64,000 nt of DNA from Marinobacter sp. F4206 (GCF_019392195.1 NZ_JAHXKI010000002.1:124001-188000), one strand, 5' to 3'. Shown: positions 9,194 through 20,361, counted from the first letter of the stretch. Made by a program: numbers and translations. Notes: a model not told the origin generated them from the letters alone.

Positions 9194-11374
9194 TTACGCG
9201 CCGTACTTGGCCTTGGCCTTCAGACGGTATGCGTGCAGGAGTGGCTCAGTATAACCGTTCGGCTGCTCCCGACCCTTGAGGATCAGATCCATGGCCGCCT
9301 GGAAAGCAACGCTGTCGTCGAAGTCAGGCGCCATGTTGCGATAGGACGCATCGCCGGCGTTCTGCTTATCTACCACGGCCGCCATACGCTTCATGGTCTC
9401 CTCAATCTGCGCCTCGGTGCAAACACCATGGTAAAGCCAGTTGGTCAGCAGCTGAGAGGAGATGCGCAGCGTGGCGCGATCTTCCATCAGGCCCACGTTG
9501 TTGATATCGGGAACCTTGGAGCAACCAACGCCCTGCTCAACCCAGCGTACAACGTAGCCCAGAATGCCTTGCGCGTTGTTGTCGAGTTCCTGCTGAATCT
9601 CGTCCGCGGACAGCGCACTCGGATCGGTCATCACCGGCACAGTCAGAATGTCGTCGAGACTGGCCCGCGCGCGACTTTCCAGTTCCTTCTGGACGTCAGC
9701 AACACTCACCTGGTGGTAATGGGTTGCGTGCAGGGTTGCTGCGGTCGGCGATGGAACCCAGGCGGTGTTGGCGCCGGATTTTGGATGGCCGATCTTGGCT
9801 TCAAGCATGCCTGCCATCAGGTCCGGCATGGCCCACATACCTTTACCGATCTGGGCAACGCCACGGAACCCGGTTTCCAGGCCAATGTCCACATTCCACT
9901 GCTCGTAGGCATTGATCCAGGCCGCCTGCTTCATCTCGCCCTTGCGGATGAACGGTCCCAGCTCCATGGAGGTGTGCATTTCATCACCGGTGCGATCCAG
10001 GAAGCCGGTGTTGATGAACACTGCACGCTCTTTCGCCGCGTGGATGCAGGCCTTCAGGTTGACGGTGGTACGACGCTCTTCGTCCATGATACCGACCTTG
10101 AGGGTATACTGGGGCAGGCCCAGTGCGTCCTCGACACGGCCGAAGAATTCGTTGGTGAACGCCACTTCTTCCGGACCATGCATCTTCGGCTTCACGATGT
10201 ACATGGAACCTTTGGTACTGTTCTGGAACTGACCCTGACCTTTCAGGTCATGGATGGCAATCAGCGACGTGATCAGCCCATCCATCAGCCCTTCAGGTAC
10301 TTCCTGGCCATCGTTCAGCAGGATAGCCGGATTGGTCATGAGGTGACCGACATTACGGATGAACATCAGACTGCGACCTTTCAGGCTCAGCTCGCCGCCA
10401 TCCGGAGCCGTGTAGGTCCGATCAGCGTTCATCTTGCGGGTCAGTTGCTTGCCGCCTTTCTCGAAGGTTTCCTGCAAATCACCTTTCATCAGGCCGAGCC
10501 AGTTGCGATAGGCCAGCGCCTTGTCGTCGGCATCAACGGCTGCTACGGAATCTTCGCAGTCCATGATGGTGGTCAGGGCCGACTCCATGAGCACGTCCTT
10601 GACGTTGGCGCCGTCGTCTTTGCCGATCGGATGGCTGGCATCAATCTGGATCTCGAAGTGCATGCCGTTCTTGACCAGCAGCACACCGGTCGGTGCATCA
10701 GCGGCTCCGGTGTAACCGACAAAACCGGATTCGTCTTTCAGGCCGGTGGCCTCGCCGTTCTGCAGTTTGACGACGAGCTTGCCATTTTCAACACTGTACT
10801 TGGCGGCGTCTTTGTGGCTGCCAGCAGCGAGCGGTGCAGAGCTGTCAAGCAGGTTGCGGGCCCACTCGATAACCTTGGCTCCGCGCACCGGGTTGTAGCC
10901 GGGACCTTTATCCGCACCACCCTCTTCGGAAATGGCGTCGGTACCGTAAAGCGCATCGTACAGACTGCCCCAGCGGGCATTAGCGGCATTCAATGCAAAA
11001 CGGGCGTTCATGATCGGCACAACCAGCTGCGGACCCGCCATGGTGGCAACTTCCGGATCAACATTGGAGGTGGAGATTTTGAAATCCGACGGCTCGTCGA
11101 CCAGGTAGCCGATGTCCTTCAGAAAGGACTTATACCCGGCCATGTCCAGCTGCTGACCCTTGTGGTCACGGTTCCAGCTGTCCATCTTCTCCTGGATCTC
11201 ATCACGCTTGACCAACAGTTCGCGATTGCGCGGGGCCAGCTCGTTTACGATCTTGTCAAATTCTGCCCAGAATTTGTCGGCGTCGACGCCGGTTCCCGGG
11301 ATCGCCTCGTTGTTTACGAAATCATAGAGATTCTTCGCGACCTGAATGCCGCCGACTTGTACGCGTTCTGTCAT
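9194..11374 (-). CDS. glcB: Malate synthase G
   Basis: Condenses glyoxylate with acetyl-CoA to malate, feeding two-carbon compounds into the TCA cycle. From the ATG at 11374 ([19 protein letters not shown]) it is 726 residues, the usual size of isoform G and far larger than isoform A. Recognisable segments are [49 protein letters not shown] and [20 protein letters not shown]. The open frame continues to 11431, but that stretch is unlike the family and overlaps the leader. No glc operon neighbours are present; it stands alone. Confidence 0.96.
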   Translation of the reverse strand: MTERVQVGGIQVAKNLYDFVNNEAIPGTGVDADKFWAEFDKIVNELAPRNRELLVKRDEIQEKMDSWNRDHKGQQLDMAGYKSFLKDIGYLVDEPSDFKISTSNVDPEVATMAGPQLVVPIMNARFALNAANARWGSLYDALYGTDAISEEGGADKGPGYNPVRGAKVIEWARNLLDSSAPLAAGSHKDAAKYSVENGKLVVKLQNGEATGLKDESGFVGYTGAADAPTGVLLVKNGMHFEIQIDASHPIGKDDGANVKDVLMESALTTIMDCEDSVAAVDADDKALAYRNWLGLMKGDLQETFEKGGKQLTRKMNADRTYTAPDGGELSLKGRSLMFIRNVGHLMTNPAILLNDGQEVPEGLMDGLITSLIAIHDLKGQGQFQNSTKGSMYIVKPKMHGPEEVAFTNEFFGRVEDALGLPQYTLKVGIMDEERRTTVNLKACIHAAKERAVFINTGFLDRTGDEMHTSMELGPFIRKGEMKQAAWINAYEQWNVDIGLETGFRGVAQIGKGMWAMPDLMAGMLEAKIGHPKSGANTAWVPSPTAATLHATHYHQVSVADVQKELESRARASLDDILTVPVMTDPSALSADEIQQELDNNAQGILGYVVRWVEQGVGCSKVPDINNVGLMEDRATLRISSQLLTNWLYHGVCTEAQIEETMKRMAAVVDKQNAGDASYRNMAPDFDDSVAFQAAMDLILKGREQPNGYTEPLLHAYRLKAKAKYGA

Positions 11375-11447
11375 CGTTGTCTGCCTCAGTGGGTTACGTT
11401 TCCCGACTCCCCCTTCACAACGAGGGGGCATTCTAATTTGAGCGCCG

Positions 11448-11476
11448 CATTGTACGGGAAAATGCCTACAAGGTCA
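11448..11476 (-). promoter_or_regulatory. Candidate glcB promoter
   Basis: Minus strand ATGACC, a 17-nt spacer and TACAAT (4 of 6 and 5 of 6), predicting a start near 11441 and a leader of about 67 nt. The leader contains a 6-bp CCCCCT/AGGGGG hairpin at 11408-11427. Confidence 0.5.
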
Positions 11477-11521
11477 TTCCCCTGAGGTCAATGCGGCTAT
11501 CGTCAGAGGACCTCTGTCTTG

Positions 11522-12910
11522 TTATCCCCGTCGCCAGGTGGTTCCCTCACGGGAATCGTCCAGGACAATGCCCTTGCCCGCCAGCTCATCGCGGATGCGG
11601 TCAGCTTCGGCAAAATCCTTCGCTTTCCGGGCATCAGCACGGGCCTGGATCATGGCTTCGATGTCACTGGCGTCCAGCTCGCTGCCGGTATCGGCCTGGA
11701 AGAACGCCTCCGGATCCTGTTGCAGGAGCCCGAGTATGGCACCCAGACGGACCAACACGGCCGCACTTTCTTTCGCTTGTTGATCACTACCCTCGCGGCG
11801 GTGATGGTTAATACCGTTCGCTACCGCGTGAAGCACCGCAATGGCGCCCGCCGTATTGAAATCGTCATCCATCACTTCCATGAAGCGCCGGTCGTGTTCG
11901 GTCTCCGCCACGTCACTGTCTTTGGCCGGCACAACACCCCGGAGGGCATGGTACAGCTTGGTCAAGGTTCGACCTGCCTCGGCCAGATTCTCCTCGGAAT
12001 AGTCGACCTGGCTGCGGTAATGGCTCGATACCAGGAAGTACCGCACCACTTCCGCCGGATAGCTCTCAAGGATTTCCCGGATCGTGAAAAAATTGCCCAG
12101 GGACTTGGACATCTTCTCTTTATTCACCCGAATCGCGCCGGCATGCATCCAGGCCCTGGCAAAATCATGGCCGGTTGCACACTCGGACTGGGCTATCTCA
12201 TTTTCATGGTGCGGAAACAGTAGGTCCGGGCCACCTCCGTGAATATCGAAGGTGTCTCCCAGACAGCTGGTGGACATGGCGGAGCACTCGATGTGCCAGC
12301 CGGGGCGACCGTCACCCCAGGGCGATGGCCAGCTAACCTCACCTGCGCCGGCCGCTTTCCATAGCGCGAAGTCGGCAGGACTGCGCTTGGCTTCCTGCAC
12401 ATCGATCCGCGCTCCGGCCACAAGATCTTCCAGCTTCTTCTTGCTGAGCTTGCCGTACCCCTCAAAGGAGTCGACCGCAAAGTACACGTCGCCATTATCC
12501 GCGGCGTAGGCATGACCACTGGCAACCAGCTTGTGGATCATTGCCACGATTTCGTCAATATAGCCAGTGGCCCTGGGCTCCTCGGTGGGTGACAGCACCC
12601 CCAGCCGAGCCTCATCCTCGTGCATGGCGTGAATCATACGTTCGGTCAGGTCCGTGAAAACCTCACCATTCTCCTCCGCCCTGCGCAGAATCTTGTCGTC
12701 GATATCGGTGATGTTGCGCACGTAGTGGACATCGTAACCGCTGTGCCTGAGATACCGCGTGATGACATCAAAAGCCACCAGGACCCGAGCATGGCCAAGA
12801 TGGCAGTAGTCATAAACGGTCATACCGCAGACGTAAATGCGCACCTTGCCCGGCTCGATTGGCCGGAACTCTTCTTTCTGCTGCGTAAGCGTGTTGTAGA
12901 TACGGATCAC
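11522..12910 (-). CDS. cysS: Cysteinyl-tRNA synthetase
   Basis: Class I synthetase charging tRNA-Cys. Its 462 residues have the zinc/Cys-site [15 protein letters not shown] with Cys28 and the HIGH motif at 37-40 (HLGH), GWHIECSAM in the zinc site, and [10 protein letters not shown] as the KMSKS loop. The start is GTG at 12910, sharing bases with the glnS stop (GTGA), so the two synthetase genes are translationally coupled. Confidence 0.97.
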   Translation of the reverse strand: MIRIYNTLTQQKEEFRPIEPGKVRIYVCGMTVYDYCHLGHARVLVAFDVITRYLRHSGYDVHYVRNITDIDDKILRRAEENGEVFTDLTERMIHAMHEDEARLGVLSPTEEPRATGYIDEIVAMIHKLVASGHAYAADNGDVYFAVDSFEGYGKLSKKKLEDLVAGARIDVQEAKRSPADFALWKAAGAGEVSWPSPWGDGRPGWHIECSAMSTSCLGDTFDIHGGGPDLLFPHHENEIAQSECATGHDFARAWMHAGAIRVNKEKMSKSLGNFFTIREILESYPAEVVRYFLVSSHYRSQVDYSEENLAEAGRTLTKLYHALRGVVPAKDSDVAETEHDRRFMEVMDDDFNTAGAIAVLHAVANGINHHRREGSDQQAKESAAVLVRLGAILGLLQQDPEAFFQADTGSELDASDIEAMIQARADARKAKDFAEADRIRDELAGKGIVLDDSREGTTWRRG

Positions 12911-14586
12911 TTGCCCCCCTTACCCCAGGAATCCCGCAGAGTAACGGTTCGGTTAAAGACCGGCCGACCGGCGCTCGCGGTGAGTTCCTGATCGCAATAG
13001 AAGTAACCCTCACGCTCGAACTGATAAGGCAGATCGGTGCGCGGCTCCACCAGCCCCTTTTCGGCCCTGGCTCCTTTAAGAACAACCAGCGATTCCGGAT
13101 TCATGTGATCCACAAAGTCACCATCCTTGTCGCTGTCCGGGGACTCATGATTGAACAGGCGGTCATACAGGTTGATATCCGCCTCAACACTGTCGGTGGC
13201 GGACACCCAATGCACCACGCCATTGGGCTTGTAGCCTTCCGGATTGACACCAAGCGTCTTCGGATCGTATTCGCACTTCAGCTCGACAATTTCACCGCTG
13301 TCGTCACGTATGATCTCGCGGCAGGTCATGACATAACCGCCCCTCAGACGAACGGCCTGATCGGGCGCGAGGCGCTTCCATTTGCGGGGCGGCTCCTCCG
13401 CAAAATCCTCGCGATCAATGAACAGGGTCTGGCTCCAGGTAACCTCCCGCTCACCCATATCAGGGTTCTGGGGGTGGACCGGCAACACCAGGGTTTCGGT
13501 CTTGTCGGACGGATAATTGGTGAGTGTCACCTTCAACGGACGCATCACGCACATCGCTCGCGGCGCCCGGGTGTTGAGATCTTCCCGGATGGCATGCTCA
13601 AGCATGCCCACATCTACCGTTCCACCCGCTTTGTTGACACCAACCATGTCGCAGAAGGTTCGAATGGATTCCGGTGTATACCCTCGGCGACGCATGCCGG
13701 AGATGGTAGGCATCCGCGGATCATTCCAGCCATCAACGAACTGTTCATCCACCAGGCGCTTCAGTTTGCGCTTGCTGGTTATGGTGTAATTGAGGTTCAG
13801 CCGGGCGAATTCGATCTGGCGCGGATGGCAGGGCCCGGAGATGTTCTCCAGAACCCAGTCATAGAGCGGGCGATGATCCTCAAACTCCAGGGTGCACAGC
13901 GAGTGTGTGATTTCTTCCAATGCATCCGAAATCGGATGGGTAAAATCGTACATCGGGTAGATGCACCATTTGTCGCCGGTCTGGTGATGATCGGCGTAAC
14001 GGATACGGTAAAGGATCGGGTCCCTGAGATTGATATTCGGAGATGCCATATCGATTTTCGCCCGCAGCACCAGTTCGCCGTTCTGGTACTTGCCGTCGCG
14101 CATATCCCGGAACAGCTGCAGGCTTTCATCCACGGGCCGGTCCCGGTAGGGACTGTTCTTTCCAGGCTCTTTCAGACTGCCACGGTACTCGGCCATTTCA
14201 TCCGCAGACAGGGCGCAGACGTAGGCCTTGCCCTTTTCAATCAACTCCTCGGCAAAAGCGTACAGCGCGTCGAAGTAGTCGGAAGCGAAGCGGACATCCC
14301 CGGCCCATTCATAGCCAAGCCATTCCACATCCTGTTTGATGGCATCGATGTATTCCTGGTTTTCCTTTTCCGGATTGGTGTCATCAAACCGCAGGTTGCA
14401 TTCGCCACCAAAGGTTTCAGCAATGCCAAAGTTCAGACAGATTGATTTGGCGTGGCCAATGTGCAGATAGCCGTTCGGCTCCGGCGGAAATCGGGTCACC
14501 ACCTTACCGGTGTGCTCGCCCTTGGCGATGGCGTCTTCGATCAGGCTCTGAATAAAGTTGTGGGCTTTCTTCGATTCGGCGCTCAT
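12907..14586 (-). CDS. glnS: Glutaminyl-tRNA synthetase
   Basis: Class Ic synthetase charging tRNA-Gln. Its 559 residues show the ATP-site [15 protein letters not shown] (about 33-47), the catalytic core [11 protein letters not shown], and the KMSKS equivalent [11 protein letters not shown]. There the usual Met is Thr, a variant I associate with Pseudomonas-type enzymes. Two beta-barrel anticodon domains follow. The ATG at 14586 is followed by [19 protein letters not shown]. First gene of a glnS-cysS operon. Confidence 0.97.
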   Translation of the reverse strand: MSAESKKAHNFIQSLIEDAIAKGEHTGKVVTRFPPEPNGYLHIGHAKSICLNFGIAETFGGECNLRFDDTNPEKENQEYIDAIKQDVEWLGYEWAGDVRFASDYFDALYAFAEELIEKGKAYVCALSADEMAEYRGSLKEPGKNSPYRDRPVDESLQLFRDMRDGKYQNGELVLRAKIDMASPNINLRDPILYRIRYADHHQTGDKWCIYPMYDFTHPISDALEEITHSLCTLEFEDHRPLYDWVLENISGPCHPRQIEFARLNLNYTITSKRKLKRLVDEQFVDGWNDPRMPTISGMRRRGYTPESIRTFCDMVGVNKAGGTVDVGMLEHAIREDLNTRAPRAMCVMRPLKVTLTNYPSDKTETLVLPVHPQNPDMGEREVTWSQTLFIDREDFAEEPPRKWKRLAPDQAVRLRGGYVMTCREIIRDDSGEIVELKCEYDPKTLGVNPEGYKPNGVVHWVSATDSVEADINLYDRLFNHESPDSDKDGDFVDHMNPESLVVLKGARAEKGLVEPRTDLPYQFEREGYFYCDQELTASAGRPVFNRTVTLRDSWGKGGK

Positions 14587-14624
14587 ACGTTCTCTGTTAA
14601 CAGGAGGTGGATCTGAAACCGACT

Positions 14625-14630
14625 ATTATA
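14625..14630 (-). promoter_or_regulatory. Candidate -10 element of glnS
   Basis: Perfect TATAAT on the minus strand, 38 nt before the glnS ATG. No clear -35 hexamer is present at normal spacing. Confidence 0.35.
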
Positions 14631-14723
14631 CTCACAAAACCCGGCCAGACTCATGCATAGCGGGAAACTCTTGCGTACAATATGGCCCTTACCGATTCTA
14701 ACCCGTCTGAACAGGAAACCCTG

Positions 14724-15233
14724 ATGATTCTGCTGAAAACCAACCACGGTGACATCAAGCTCGAACTGGACTACGACAAGGCACCGGAAACCGCTAAGAA
14801 CTTTGAACAGTATGTGCGTGATGGCTTTTATGATGGTCTTGTTTTTCACCGCGTGATCAGCAACTTCATGATTCAGGGCGGCGGGTTTGAGCCGGGCATG
14901 ACTCCGCGCAAAACCCGTGAGCCGATCCAGAACGAGGCCGACAATGGCCTGAGCAACATGCAGGGCACGGTTGCCATGGCACGCACCATGGACCCCCATT
15001 CCGCCACCGCCCAGTTTTTCATCAATGTCGAGAACAATGGTTTTCTAGACCACACCGCCAAGAATGCGGAAGGCTGGGGCTACTGCGTCTTCGGCAAGGT
15101 GGTGGAAGGCATGGATACGGTAAATCAGATCCGCGCTGTCCGCACTACCATGCGTGCCGGCCACCAGGACGTCCCCGCTGACGATGTCGTCATCGAAAAA
15201 GCGGAAGTGCTGGAGGATGGAGGCGCAGCGTGA
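14724..15233 (+). CDS. ppiB: Cytoplasmic peptidyl-prolyl cis-trans isomerase B (cyclophilin)
   Basis: Cyclophilin fold isomerase. From the ATG at 14724 ([15 protein letters not shown]) it has 169 residues, no signal peptide, and the active-site signature [15 protein letters not shown]. Catalytic Arg of FHR, the [10 protein letters not shown] segment and a conserved Trp ([10 protein letters not shown]) are present. An AGGAAAC site lies 6 nt upstream; the ATG at 14682 would add a non-homologous 14-residue leader. Its stop overlaps the lpxH start. Confidence 0.95.
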   Translation: MILLKTNHGDIKLELDYDKAPETAKNFEQYVRDGFYDGLVFHRVISNFMIQGGGFEPGMTPRKTREPIQNEADNGLSNMQGTVAMARTMDPHSATAQFFINVENNGFLDHTAKNAEGWGYCVFGKVVEGMDTVNQIRAVRTTMRAGHQDVPADDVVIEKAEVLEDGGAA

Positions 15234-15955
15234 CTACGCTGTTCATCTCCGACCTTCACCTGGAGGAATCCCGGCCGGACATCACTGACGCCTTCCTCGG
15301 CTTTCTGACAGACAAGGCGCTGGGCGTGGAGAATCTCTACATCCTTGGCGACTTCTTTGAGGCCTGGATCGGTGACGATGAGAGAACGCCACTGCAGGAG
15401 AAGATTGCCGAAGCCTTGCGCGAGGTAAAGGCCAGCGGAACGGATATCTTCCTGATGCACGGCAACCGGGACTTCCTGATTGGCGAGGACTTCTGCAACC
15501 GCGCGGGCGCCAGACTTCTGGACGACCCAACCGTGGTGGATCTTTACGGCACCCCCACCCTGCTCATGCACGGTGACAGCCTGTGTACCGCCGACGTGGA
15601 GTACCAGAAGTTCCGTGCCAACATGCGCAACCCCCAGTGGCAGCAGATGATCCTGCAACGCCCGCTCGCGGATCGTCAGCAGATGGCCCGCCAGCTTCGG
15701 GAAATCAGCATGGCCAAGAACCAGGGCAAGGAAGAAACCATCATGGACGTCACCCCGGAAGAGGTGGTAAAGGAAATGGAGGCTCACGGGGTTCAGCGCC
15801 TGATCCACGGCCATACCCACCGTCCGGCTGAGCATGAACTGGAAGCCAATGGCCAGCCCGCCAAACGGATAGTACTGGGTGACTGGGACACGCACGTCTG
15901 GTGGCTGGAGGTAAGATCCGGCGAAGAGCCGATGTTGGAGAAACAACCCCTTTAA
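15230..15955 (+). CDS. lpxH: UDP-2,3-diacylglucosamine diphosphatase LpxH
   Basis: Peripheral inner-membrane hydrolase that makes lipid X in lipid A synthesis, showing that the organism has lipopolysaccharide. Its 241 residues carry all metal-binding positions of the calcineurin-like family: Asp8 and His10 (SDLHLEE), Asp41 (GDFFEAW), Asn79 (HGNRDF), His114 (MHGDS), His195 and His197 (HGHTHRP). The GTG start overlaps the ppiB stop by 4 nt (GTGA), so ppiB and lpxH form a coupled pair. Confidence 0.97.
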   Translation: MTTLFISDLHLEESRPDITDAFLGFLTDKALGVENLYILGDFFEAWIGDDERTPLQEKIAEALREVKASGTDIFLMHGNRDFLIGEDFCNRAGARLLDDPTVVDLYGTPTLLMHGDSLCTADVEYQKFRANMRNPQWQQMILQRPLADRQQMARQLREISMAKNQGKEETIMDVTPEEVVKEMEAHGVQRLIHGHTHRPAEHELEANGQPAKRIVLGDWDTHVWWLEVRSGEEPMLEKQPL

Positions 15956-15991
15956 ACAGAAAGGCCGGGCAAATGCCCGGCCTTTCTGTTT
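15954..15991. terminator. Bidirectional terminator between lpxH and aapP
   Basis: Perfect 17-bp inverted repeat starting AAACAGAAAGGCCGGGC with a 4-nt AAAT loop. It begins inside the end of lpxH and serves both converging operons. Confidence 0.93.
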
Positions 15992-16003
15992 CTTGCTCCG
16001 ACT

Positions 16004-16813
16004 CTAATGCGCCAGGATCTGTTTGAGGAATTTTTGCGTCCGTGCTTCCTGCGGATTGGTGAAAAACTCGTGGGGAGGCGCCTCCTCCACGATCTCGCCT
16101 CCATCCATGAAAATCACCCGGTCCGCCACGGTCTTGGCGAAGCCCATTTCGTGGGTGACGCAGATCATGGTCATGCCACTGCCCGCCAGTTCGATCATAA
16201 CGTCCAGCACTTCCTTGATCATTTCGGGATCAAGCGCGGATGTCGGCTCGTCGAACAGCATGATCTTCGGCTTCATGCACAACGCCCGAGCAATGGCAAC
16301 ACGCTGCTGCTGACCACCGGAGAGCTGGCCTGGGAACTTGTTAGCCTGATCCGGGATCTTCACCCGTTCCAGGTATTCCATCGCCGTGGCTTCCGCTTCC
16401 TTGCGCGGAATTTTGCGTACCCAGATCGGAGACAGGCAGCAGTTTTCCAGCACAGTCAGATGCGGGAACAGATTGAAATGCTGGAACACCATACCCACTT
16501 CCCGGCGGACGGTATCGATGTGCCGTATGTCGTCTGTCAATTCCACATCATCAACGATGATGCTGCCCTGCTGGTGCTCTTCCAGGCGATTGATGCACCG
16601 GATAAAGGTGGATTTACCGGAACCGGATGGCCCACAGATTACGATGCGCTCGCCCTGCCTGACGGTCAGGTTCAGATCCTTGAGGACATGAAAATCACCG
16701 TACCACTTGTGCATGGCTTCAACCCGGATAATGTCCGGCTTCTTACCTTCCGCGCCTTGGGCGGAAGGCTGTGTTTCAGGAGTTTGGGATTGTTCTGTCA
16801 TTGGATTACCCAT
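16004..16813 (-). CDS. aapP: General L-amino-acid ABC transporter, ATP-binding subunit
   Basis: Drives amino-acid uptake by AapJQMP (BztABCD). Its 269 residues show Walker [11 protein letters not shown]-loop [19 protein letters not shown] signature LSGGQQQR, Walker [14 protein letters not shown] and H-loop VTHEMGFA. The N-terminal 25 residues are a polar extension rich in Gln and Glu. The ATG at 16813 shares a base with the aapM stop (TGATG). A second in-frame ATG at 16801 is possible. Last gene of the operon. Confidence 0.95.
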   Translation of the reverse strand: MGNPMTEQSQTPETQPSAQGAEGKKPDIIRVEAMHKWYGDFHVLKDLNLTVRQGERIVICGPSGSGKSTFIRCINRLEEHQQGSIIVDDVELTDDIRHIDTVRREVGMVFQHFNLFPHLTVLENCCLSPIWVRKIPRKEAEATAMEYLERVKIPDQANKFPGQLSGGQQQRVAIARALCMKPKIMLFDEPTSALDPEMIKEVLDVMIELAGSGMTMICVTHEMGFAKTVADRVIFMDGGEIVEEAPPHEFFTNPQEARTQKFLKQILAH

Positions 16814-17901
16814 CAGGTTTTATGACCGGTGTCGAGTTTGCGTTCGAGATTCTGGCTGTACCGCGAGATACCGAAGCAGAAAACCCAGAAACAGAAGGCC
16901 ACGAAAACATAGCCCTCGATAGCAACGTTTTGCCAGGCCGGGTCTGTCACGGTTGACTGGACTGTTCCGAGAATGTCGAACAGACCGATGATCAGGACCA
17001 GCGTCGTGTCCTTGAACAGGGCAATAAACGTGTTCACGATACCTGGAATGACCAGTTTGAGCGCCTGCGGCAGAACAATCAGCCCCATTTTGCGCCAGTA
17101 GCCAAGCCCGAGCGCATCCGCCGCCTCGTATTGGCCCCGCGGAATGGCCTGTAAACCACCACGGATAACTTCCGCCATGTAGGCGGATTGCCAGAGCGTG
17201 ATACCAATCAGTGCCCGTGCCAGCTTCTCGAAGTTCATGCCGTCAGGCAGGAACAGTGGCAGCATGACCGAGGCCATGAACAGAACCGTAATCAACGGCA
17301 CCGCCCGCCACACTTCAATGAAGACGACACAGAGCCCTCGAATAATCGGCATTTCGGAACGGCGCCCAAGCGCCAACAGAGTACCTATTGGCAACGACGC
17401 GATAATCCCGATGTAAGCCAGGATCAGCGTCAGCATCAGCCCGCCCCACTTGGTGCTCTCCACCTGTTCAAGGCCGAACGTCCCGCCGGGAATGAGGAAA
17501 AAACCAACCAATGGCAGTCCGGTCATACCGAAGATGCCAAGCCACTTCCGCCCCGGGAAACGCTCGATGAACTGCGGAACAAAAGACACGGCAAGCAGCA
17601 GGAACATGACGTCCACGCGCCACTGAAGATCATCCGGGTAGAACCCATAGATAAAGAAGTTCAGACGCTGGTTAATAAACAGCCAGCAGGCACCCGCTCC
17701 GGAACAGTCACTGGGATCAGTGCCCTGGAAGCTGGCATCGAACAGAACCCAGTTCAGCAACGGCCCCACGCTGGTAACAATCAGGTAACCGACCACGACG
17801 GTCAGCAGAGCGTTGTACCAGGTGGAGAACAGATGCTGACGCATCCAGTTGACCGGACTGAGCGCTTTTTTCGGTGGTTTCATCGTTGACTCAGTCATCA
17901 T
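16813..17901 (-). CDS. aapM: General L-amino-acid ABC transporter, permease AapM/BztC
   Basis: Inner-membrane subunit with a His/Glu/Gln/Arg-type permease domain. Its 362 residues include several N-terminal hydrophobic segments, a Cys-containing periplasmic loop ([14 protein letters not shown]), and the permease coupling motif [16 protein letters not shown] near the C-terminus. The long N-terminal part is typical of AapM. The start overlaps the aapQ stop by 4 nt (ATGA) and has AAGGAG directly upstream. Confidence 0.94.
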   Translation of the reverse strand: MMTESTMKPPKKALSPVNWMRQHLFSTWYNALLTVVVGYLIVTSVGPLLNWVLFDASFQGTDPSDCSGAGACWLFINQRLNFFIYGFYPDDLQWRVDVMFLLLAVSFVPQFIERFPGRKWLGIFGMTGLPLVGFFLIPGGTFGLEQVESTKWGGLMLTLILAYIGIIASLPIGTLLALGRRSEMPIIRGLCVVFIEVWRAVPLITVLFMASVMLPLFLPDGMNFEKLARALIGITLWQSAYMAEVIRGGLQAIPRGQYEAADALGLGYWRKMGLIVLPQALKLVIPGIVNTFIALFKDTTLVLIIGLFDILGTVQSTVTDPAWQNVAIEGYVFVAFCFWVFCFGISRYSQNLERKLDTGHKT

Positions 17902-19085
17902 CGCTCCTTAATCGCCACGGCCCGGTTATAGATGTTCATGAACAGGGAGATCAGCAGACTGATAGTGAGGTAGACCGCCATGGTGATGGCCACGACCTCC
18001 ACTGCCTGCCCTGTCTGATTCAGGGTCGTGCCCATGAAGACAGCAACCAGATCCGGATAACCGATTGCGGTTGCAAGCGAGGAGTTCTTGACCAGATTCA
18101 GATACTGGCTGGTCAGCGGTGGAATGATGACCCGCATGGCCTGGGGAATCACCACCAGCCTCAGGGTCAGACTGTTCGGAAGGCCGAGAGCCTTGGATGC
18201 CTCAGTCTGGCCCTTGCTGACCGACAGGATGCCGGAGCGAACAATCTCAGCAATGAAACTGGCTGTGTAGAGGGACAAAGCGATCCACAGCGCCGCCAGC
18301 TCGGGAATGATGGTGATACCACCGCCGAAGTTGAAGCCCCTGAGCGCAGGAATATCCCACTCCAGCGGGCGACCCGCGACGAAATAGGAAATAACCGGCA
18401 GAAGAATCAGAACAGCGACACCGACCTTGAACGTTGGAAAGATCTGCCCCGTCGCGAGCTGTCGCCTCTTAGCCCAGATCCGGAGCCCCACTACGGCGGC
18501 AATCGCCACCAGGATACTGCCCCAAACCAGTCCGAACCCGTCCTGGGTTAGCGGCTCAGGCAGGTATAGACCACGGTTGTTGAGGAACATGGTACCGCCC
18601 ACATCGACGCTTTGTCGGGGGGATGGCAAGTTGCTCAGGACCGCGAAATACCAGAAGAATATCTGGAGCAGCAATGGAATATTACGAATGACTTCGATGT
18701 AGACGAGCGAGATTTTGGCAACCAGCCAGTTGCTCGACAGGCGCGCCACACCCAACACGAACCCTAGAATTGTTGCTGCCACAATACCCATGGCAGAAAC
18801 GAGGAGGGTGTTGGTGAGACCTACCCAGAAGGTTCGCCCGTAGGACATGGTCGCATCGTATGGCACGAGGTGCATTATGATGCCAAAACCGGCCGACTCC
18901 TCAAGGAATCCGAAACCGGTGCTGATACCGCGGCTCTCCATGTTCGAGAGTGTGTTGTCGACCAGGGTCCAGCCACCCCAGAAAACCAGCGCTATGGCGA
19001 CAACCTGGAAGAAAATCGAACGTACCCGAGGGTCGTACCAGGGTTTTGGTCCCGCGGGTCTTGAATCAATGGTTTGTTTTTTCAT
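17898..19085 (-). CDS. aapQ: General L-amino-acid ABC transporter, permease AapQ/BztB
   Basis: Partner permease of aapM. Its 395 residues show an N-terminal membrane segment, a large periplasmic insertion between the first membrane segments as in AapQ, and the EAA-type loop GQTEASKALGLPNSLTLRL near the C-terminus. It lies 89 nt after aapJ, separated by a GC-rich stem-loop. Confidence 0.94.
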   Translation of the reverse strand: MKKQTIDSRPAGPKPWYDPRVRSIFFQVVAIALVFWGGWTLVDNTLSNMESRGISTGFGFLEESAGFGIIMHLVPYDATMSYGRTFWVGLTNTLLVSAMGIVAATILGFVLGVARLSSNWLVAKISLVYIEVIRNIPLLLQIFFWYFAVLSNLPSPRQSVDVGGTMFLNNRGLYLPEPLTQDGFGLVWGSILVAIAAVVGLRIWAKRRQLATGQIFPTFKVGVAVLILLPVISYFVAGRPLEWDIPALRGFNFGGGITIIPELAALWIALSLYTASFIAEIVRSGILSVSKGQTEASKALGLPNSLTLRLVVIPQAMRVIIPPLTSQYLNLVKNSSLATAIGYPDLVAVFMGTTLNQTGQAVEVVAITMAVYLTISLLISLFMNIYNRAVAIKER

Positions 19086-19133
19086 GCAGTTTCCCGGAAA
19101 GCTTCCCTGCAGTTAACGTCATCAGAGATAACA

Positions 19134-19159
19134 GCGGGCGCCCCGTGAAGGGCGCCCGC
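19134..19159 (-). other. Intercistronic stem-loop between aapJ and aapQ
   Basis: Perfect 9-bp GCGGGCGCC/GGCGCCCGC stem with an 8-nt loop, 15 nt after the aapJ stop and without a T-run. Such hairpins after binding-protein genes commonly stabilise the upstream mRNA and give excess binding protein over permease. Confidence 0.65.
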
Positions 19160-19174
19160 GTGCGCTTTCAGGTT

Positions 19175-20200
19175 TTACCGTACCGGTGGCGCATACAGGA
19201 TGCCGCCTTCAGTCCAGAGCGCGTTGATGCCTCGATCGAGACCCAGCGGGGTGTCCGGACCAACGTTACGGTCATACATCTCGCCGTAGTTACCAACGTG
19301 CTTGATGACCTCGTAGCCGAAATCATGCTGCAGGCCTAGCTTGGCCCCCATATCGCCATCTTCACCGAGCAGGCGCTGGATGTTGGGGTTGTCAGATTTC
19401 AGCATCTCGTCGACGTTTTCACTGGTTACACCCAGTTCCTCGGCGTTGATCTGAGCCGACAGCACCCACTTCACGATATTGAACCACTGGTCGTCACCCT
19501 GGCGAACAACAGGACCCAGCGGCTCCTTGGAAATAGTGTTCGGCAGGATCTTCGCGGAACTCGGATCGGACAGCTTGGAGCGCAGCGCTGCCAGCTGTGA
19601 ACGGTCGGATGTCAGCACGTCACAACGACCGGCGGCAAAGCCCTGAACGGTTTGCTCGGAGGTATCGAACACGATCGGCTTGAACTCCATGCCCTTCGCA
19701 CGGAAATAATCGGACAGGTTCAGCTCAGTGGTGGTACCGGACTGAATACAGATAGTAGCGCCATCCAGCTGGGTGGCATCATCCACGCCAATACCCTTGT
19801 TGATCAGGAAGCCCTGACCGTCGTAGTAGTTAACGCCCGCGAAATTCAGACCCAGGGAGGCATCACGGGTGAGCGTCCAGGTTGTGTTCCGGGACAGCAT
19901 GTCGATCTCGCCCGATTGAAGAGCAGTGAACCGCTCTTTTGCGGTCAGTGGAGTGAATTCTACGGCCTTGGGATCGCCAAAGATGGCAGTGGCAACGGCG
20001 CGACAGGTATCAACGTCGATACCGGTCCAGTTACCATTCTCATCAGGCTGGGAGAACCCGGGCAGACCGCTGGTAACACCACACTGTAGATGACCTTTAT
20101 CCTTCACATTTTCCAGCGTCGTTGCAGCCATTGCACCGGTGGCCGTGAAAGCGCCCACAGCCAGTGCCATTCCCAGGGCAATCGATTTCGTCTTTTTCAT
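19175..20200 (-). CDS. aapJ: General L-amino-acid-binding periplasmic protein
   Basis: Periplasmic substrate-binding subunit of the aap/bzt transporter. Its 341 residues begin with a clear Sec signal peptide (MKKTKSIALGMALAVGAFTA, cleavage near GAMAA). The type-3 solute-binding motif GIDVDTCRAVATAIFG and SGEIDMLSRNTTWTLTRD follow. The family has broad specificity for L-amino acids, often preferring Glu/Gln/Asp. First gene of aapJQMP and preceded by a sigma-54 promoter. Confidence 0.95.
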   Translation of the reverse strand: MKKTKSIALGMALAVGAFTATGAMAATTLENVKDKGHLQCGVTSGLPGFSQPDENGNWTGIDVDTCRAVATAIFGDPKAVEFTPLTAKERFTALQSGEIDMLSRNTTWTLTRDASLGLNFAGVNYYDGQGFLINKGIGVDDATQLDGATICIQSGTTTELNLSDYFRAKGMEFKPIVFDTSEQTVQGFAAGRCDVLTSDRSQLAALRSKLSDPSSAKILPNTISKEPLGPVVRQGDDQWFNIVKWVLSAQINAEELGVTSENVDEMLKSDNPNIQRLLGEDGDMGAKLGLQHDFGYEVIKHVGNYGEMYDRNVGPDTPLGLDRGINALWTEGGILYAPPVR

Positions 20201-20244
20201 TATCGGATCTCCGAACTTCGGTTGGTTGCTTCGCGATGGTTTTC

Positions 20245-20260
20245 AGCAAATTGTGAGCCA
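20245..20260 (-). promoter_or_regulatory. Sigma-54 (RpoN) -24/-12 promoter of aapJQMP
   Basis: Minus strand TGGCTCACAATTTGCT fits TGGCACG-N4-TTGCW at the invariant GG and GC with correct spacing. It places transcription start near 20233, about 33 nt before the aapJ ATG. Confidence 0.78.
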
Positions 20261-20344
20261 TGCAAGCTAACTTATTGATTAATTGTACTTATTTTCAATT
20301 TTCCAGCCTTTATTCTTGCCGCGACCGGCGATAAAAGTCAAACC

Positions 20345-20361
20345 GGCACCGATATTGTGCA
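20345..20361 (-). promoter_or_regulatory. NtrC-like enhancer site upstream of aap
   Basis: Minus strand TGCACAATATCGGTGCC matches the NtrC dyad TGCACCAWNWTGGTGCA at 14 of 17 positions. Its centre is about 120 bp upstream of the predicted sigma-54 start, where NtrC enhancers usually sit. I found no second clear copy in the 260-bp gap. Confidence 0.6.

Noticed and set aside
9233..11485. 750-codon plus-strand open frame opposite glcB
   Set aside because: A shadow created by high-GC codon use in glcB; no recognisable domains and no promoter.
13105..14445. 446-codon plus-strand frame opposite glnS
   Set aside because: Antisense shadow; glnS is well supported by motifs on the other strand.
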